Below, piece by piece: positions 62,773 to 64,000 of a DNA stretch of 64,000 nucleotides. The DNA comes from an uncultured Lachnospiraceae bacterium (GTDB lineage Bacteria; Bacillota; Clostridia; Lachnospirales; Lachnospiraceae). The stretch covers positions 1-64,000 of the forward strand of contig CACZFI010000008.1 in the NCBI GenBank assembly GCA_902780405.1, read 5' to 3'. The notes beneath the pieces were generated by a model. It was not told the origin of the DNA and made no database searches. It was given only the letters and a program-made list of their open reading frames with translations. Position 1 is the first letter of the stretch. Each line of letters begins with the position of its first letter. A program made the translations under genes and the position numbers.

Positions 62773-63708
62773 TTAACATTTCTTTAGTAATGTATACATA
62801 ACCGCCTTCTCGGCGTGTCTTCTGTTCTCTGCCTGATCCAAAATGTGCTCGAGATTCTTGTCGATCACACTCTGTGAGATCTCGAAACCGACATGCATCG
62901 GCATGTCATGGAATGCGATTGCCTTGCTTTTTGCAAGGAGATCGTCGTTCACCTGATAAGGCATCATCTTCGCCATGATATCCGCCTTCTTGTCTGCGTA
63001 AGCGGGATCGTTGAAGAATTCCATATCGAGCCATGTGTCCGTGTAGACAACATCCATATCAGCCACGTATTTCTTCGCTTCTTCCATGCCCATAGCGGGG
63101 TCAAGCTCCACATAGTGACCGCTTGCCTTCGCCTCCTCGTAAAAATCATCGCCGCATGCGGTGTCGTTTACAAGGGGTGTGAGTCCGTAGATGGTACCCT
63201 GCTTCATCTTGGCAAAAAACTCTACAAGAGAATTAAATACGTTGTTCTTGGCGCCGATGTAAAGGAGCTTGATATTCAATGAGCCAAACTTCTCCATGAT
63301 CGTAAGCGCATCCGCCAGGATCTGGCAGGGATGGAAAGAGTTGTCACATCCGTTGATGAAGGGTACGGTGACGTTCTTTCCGAAGAGTTCTACCGTCTCG
63401 TTCTTCACCAATCTGGCCATGATGATGTCGACGTTGCGGCATACATACTTGATCTCGGATACAGGCTCTCCCAATGTAAAATTGGTATCCTCCCATGTCT
63501 GGTTGAAATAGCTTCCGCCGAGTTCGGTGATACCGGTGGTGAAGGACAGGAAGGTTCTTGTGGATGTCTTCTCAAAAAGCGTATAGAGCTTCTTTCCCTT
63601 CAGGGAATCACTGTACTTCTCCGGATCCTTCTTCATATCCATCGCAAGGGCGAGGATGTCGGAAAGCTCCTGTGCGGAGAAGTTTTTAAAATTTAACATG
63701 TTTTTCAT
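62773..63708 (-). CDS. Ornithine-carbamoyltransferase-family enzyme, unusual substrate motifs
   Basis: 311 residues. Carbamoyl-phosphate motif STRTFLSFTTGITELGG and HPCQILADALTIMEKFG place it in the aspartate/ornithine carbamoyltransferase family. The ornithine-side motifs differ: where OTC has HCLP it reads AFHDMPMHVGFEIS, and in place of the SMG loop it has YTDTWLDMEFFNDP. It may be a carbamoyltransferase for another amine. It lies 23 bases after metK and 60 bases before the membrane-protein gene. Confidence 0.8.
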   Translation of the reverse strand: MKNMLNFKNFSAQELSDILALAMDMKKDPEKYSDSLKGKKLYTLFEKTSTRTFLSFTTGITELGGSYFNQTWEDTNFTLGEPVSEIKYVCRNVDIIMARLVKNETVELFGKNVTVPFINGCDNSFHPCQILADALTIMEKFGSLNIKLLYIGAKNNVFNSLVEFFAKMKQGTIYGLTPLVNDTACGDDFYEEAKASGHYVELDPAMGMEEAKKYVADMDVVYTDTWLDMEFFNDPAYADKKADIMAKMMPYQVNDDLLAKSKAIAFHDMPMHVGFEISQSVIDKNLEHILDQAENRRHAEKAVMYTLLKKC

Positions 63709-63731
63709 GGGTGTCTTCCTCTTTCATAGGT

Positions 63732-64000
63732 CTACAGATACTTCTTTAAAGCATCTGCCTTGTCCATCTTCTCCCAGGGCACATCGATATCGGTTCTGCC
63801 GAAGTGTCCGTATGCCGCCGTCTGTCTGTAGATCGGTCTGCGCAAGTCAAGCATCTTGATAATGCCTGCGGGACGAAGGTCAAAATTCTCCCGGATGATC
63901 TCTACCAGGCGCTCGTCGGTAAGCTTACCGGTACCGAAGGTATCTACAAAGACGGATGTGGGTCTTGCCACGCCGATCGCATAGGAAAGCTGAACCTCGC
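63732..64000 (-). CDS. metK: S-adenosylmethionine synthetase, C-terminal part
   Basis: The frame runs from the window edge to a stop at 63732. [20 protein letters not shown] and the end [22 protein letters not shown] match the MetK C-terminal domain. The remainder of the gene is outside the window. Confidence 0.95.
   Translation of the reverse strand, partial: EVQLSYAIGVARPTSVFVDTFGTGKLTDERLVEIIRENFDLRPAGIIKMLDLRRPIYRQTAAYGHFGRTDIDVPWEKMDKADALKKYL

Overview
The window reads as a piece of a motile, anaerobic, low-to-medium GC Gram-positive chromosome, most likely a Clostridia/Lachnospiraceae member. This rests on the complete flagellar hook-to-filament cluster with CsrA/FliW, a c-subunit with sodium-binding residues, clostridial ChW repeats in a secreted protein, strong AGGAGG ribosome sites, and tidy TTGACA-N17-TATAAT and SigD-type promoters. 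Nearly all genes run on the minus strand. No rRNA, tRNA, CRISPR array or insertion sequence was recognised.

Layout. (1) 1-6.5 kb: two large secreted surface proteins, an MBG-repeat protein cut by the window start and a lectin/InlB/ChW protein. A PD-(D/E)XK nuclease-family gene and three palindromic repeat elements sit between and behind them. Both surface-protein genes have homologous leaders: a promoter, a short leader ORF containing a tandem repeat, and an intrinsic terminator directly before the gene. (2) 6.5-13.8 kb: ATP synthase operon atpZ-I-B-E-F-H-A-G-D-C. (3) 13.9-15.5 kb: a TsaC/Sua5 tRNA-modification gene and rpiB. (4) 15.5-24.3 kb: glycosyltransferases, a NhaC antiporter preceded by mazEF, a 550-bp duplicate of the nhaC start preceded by mntA-hepT, and UDP-glucose dehydrogenase. 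(5) 24.4-33.9 kb: an SGNH-like protein, a DUF616-like transferase, a GT2-methyltransferase fusion, a phosphocholine module (licA, licC, BCCT transporter) and a TPR-alkaline-phosphatase-fold protein. (6) 34-45 kb: a CMP-legionaminic-acid type operon (legB, legC, ptmE-like, legH, legI, legG, legF). It also holds a formyltransferase, a PIG-L deacetylase and the Maf flagellin glycosyltransferase. A hidden relic of a GT fused to a NeuC tail lies downstream. (7) 45-57.4 kb: two flagellins, the late flagellar genes fliT-like, fliS, fliD, flaG, csrA, fliW, flgL, two flgK, flgN and flgM. (8) 57.5-64 kb: metG, murA, pyrI, pyrB, a small membrane protein, an ornithine-carbamoyltransferase-family gene with unusual motifs, and the 3' part of metK.

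Read together, regions 4-7 look like a flagellin and surface-glycan modification island. Nonulosonic acid is made and activated (leg genes) and moved to flagellin (Maf), while choline is imported, phosphorylated and activated (BCCT, LicA, LicC) for an unidentified acceptor. CsrA-FliW probably controls flagellin translation through a loop site in the first flagellin leader. The most unusual feature is the pair of repeat-bearing leader ORFs with terminators in front of the two surface-protein genes, which together look like a phase-variable attenuation switch.
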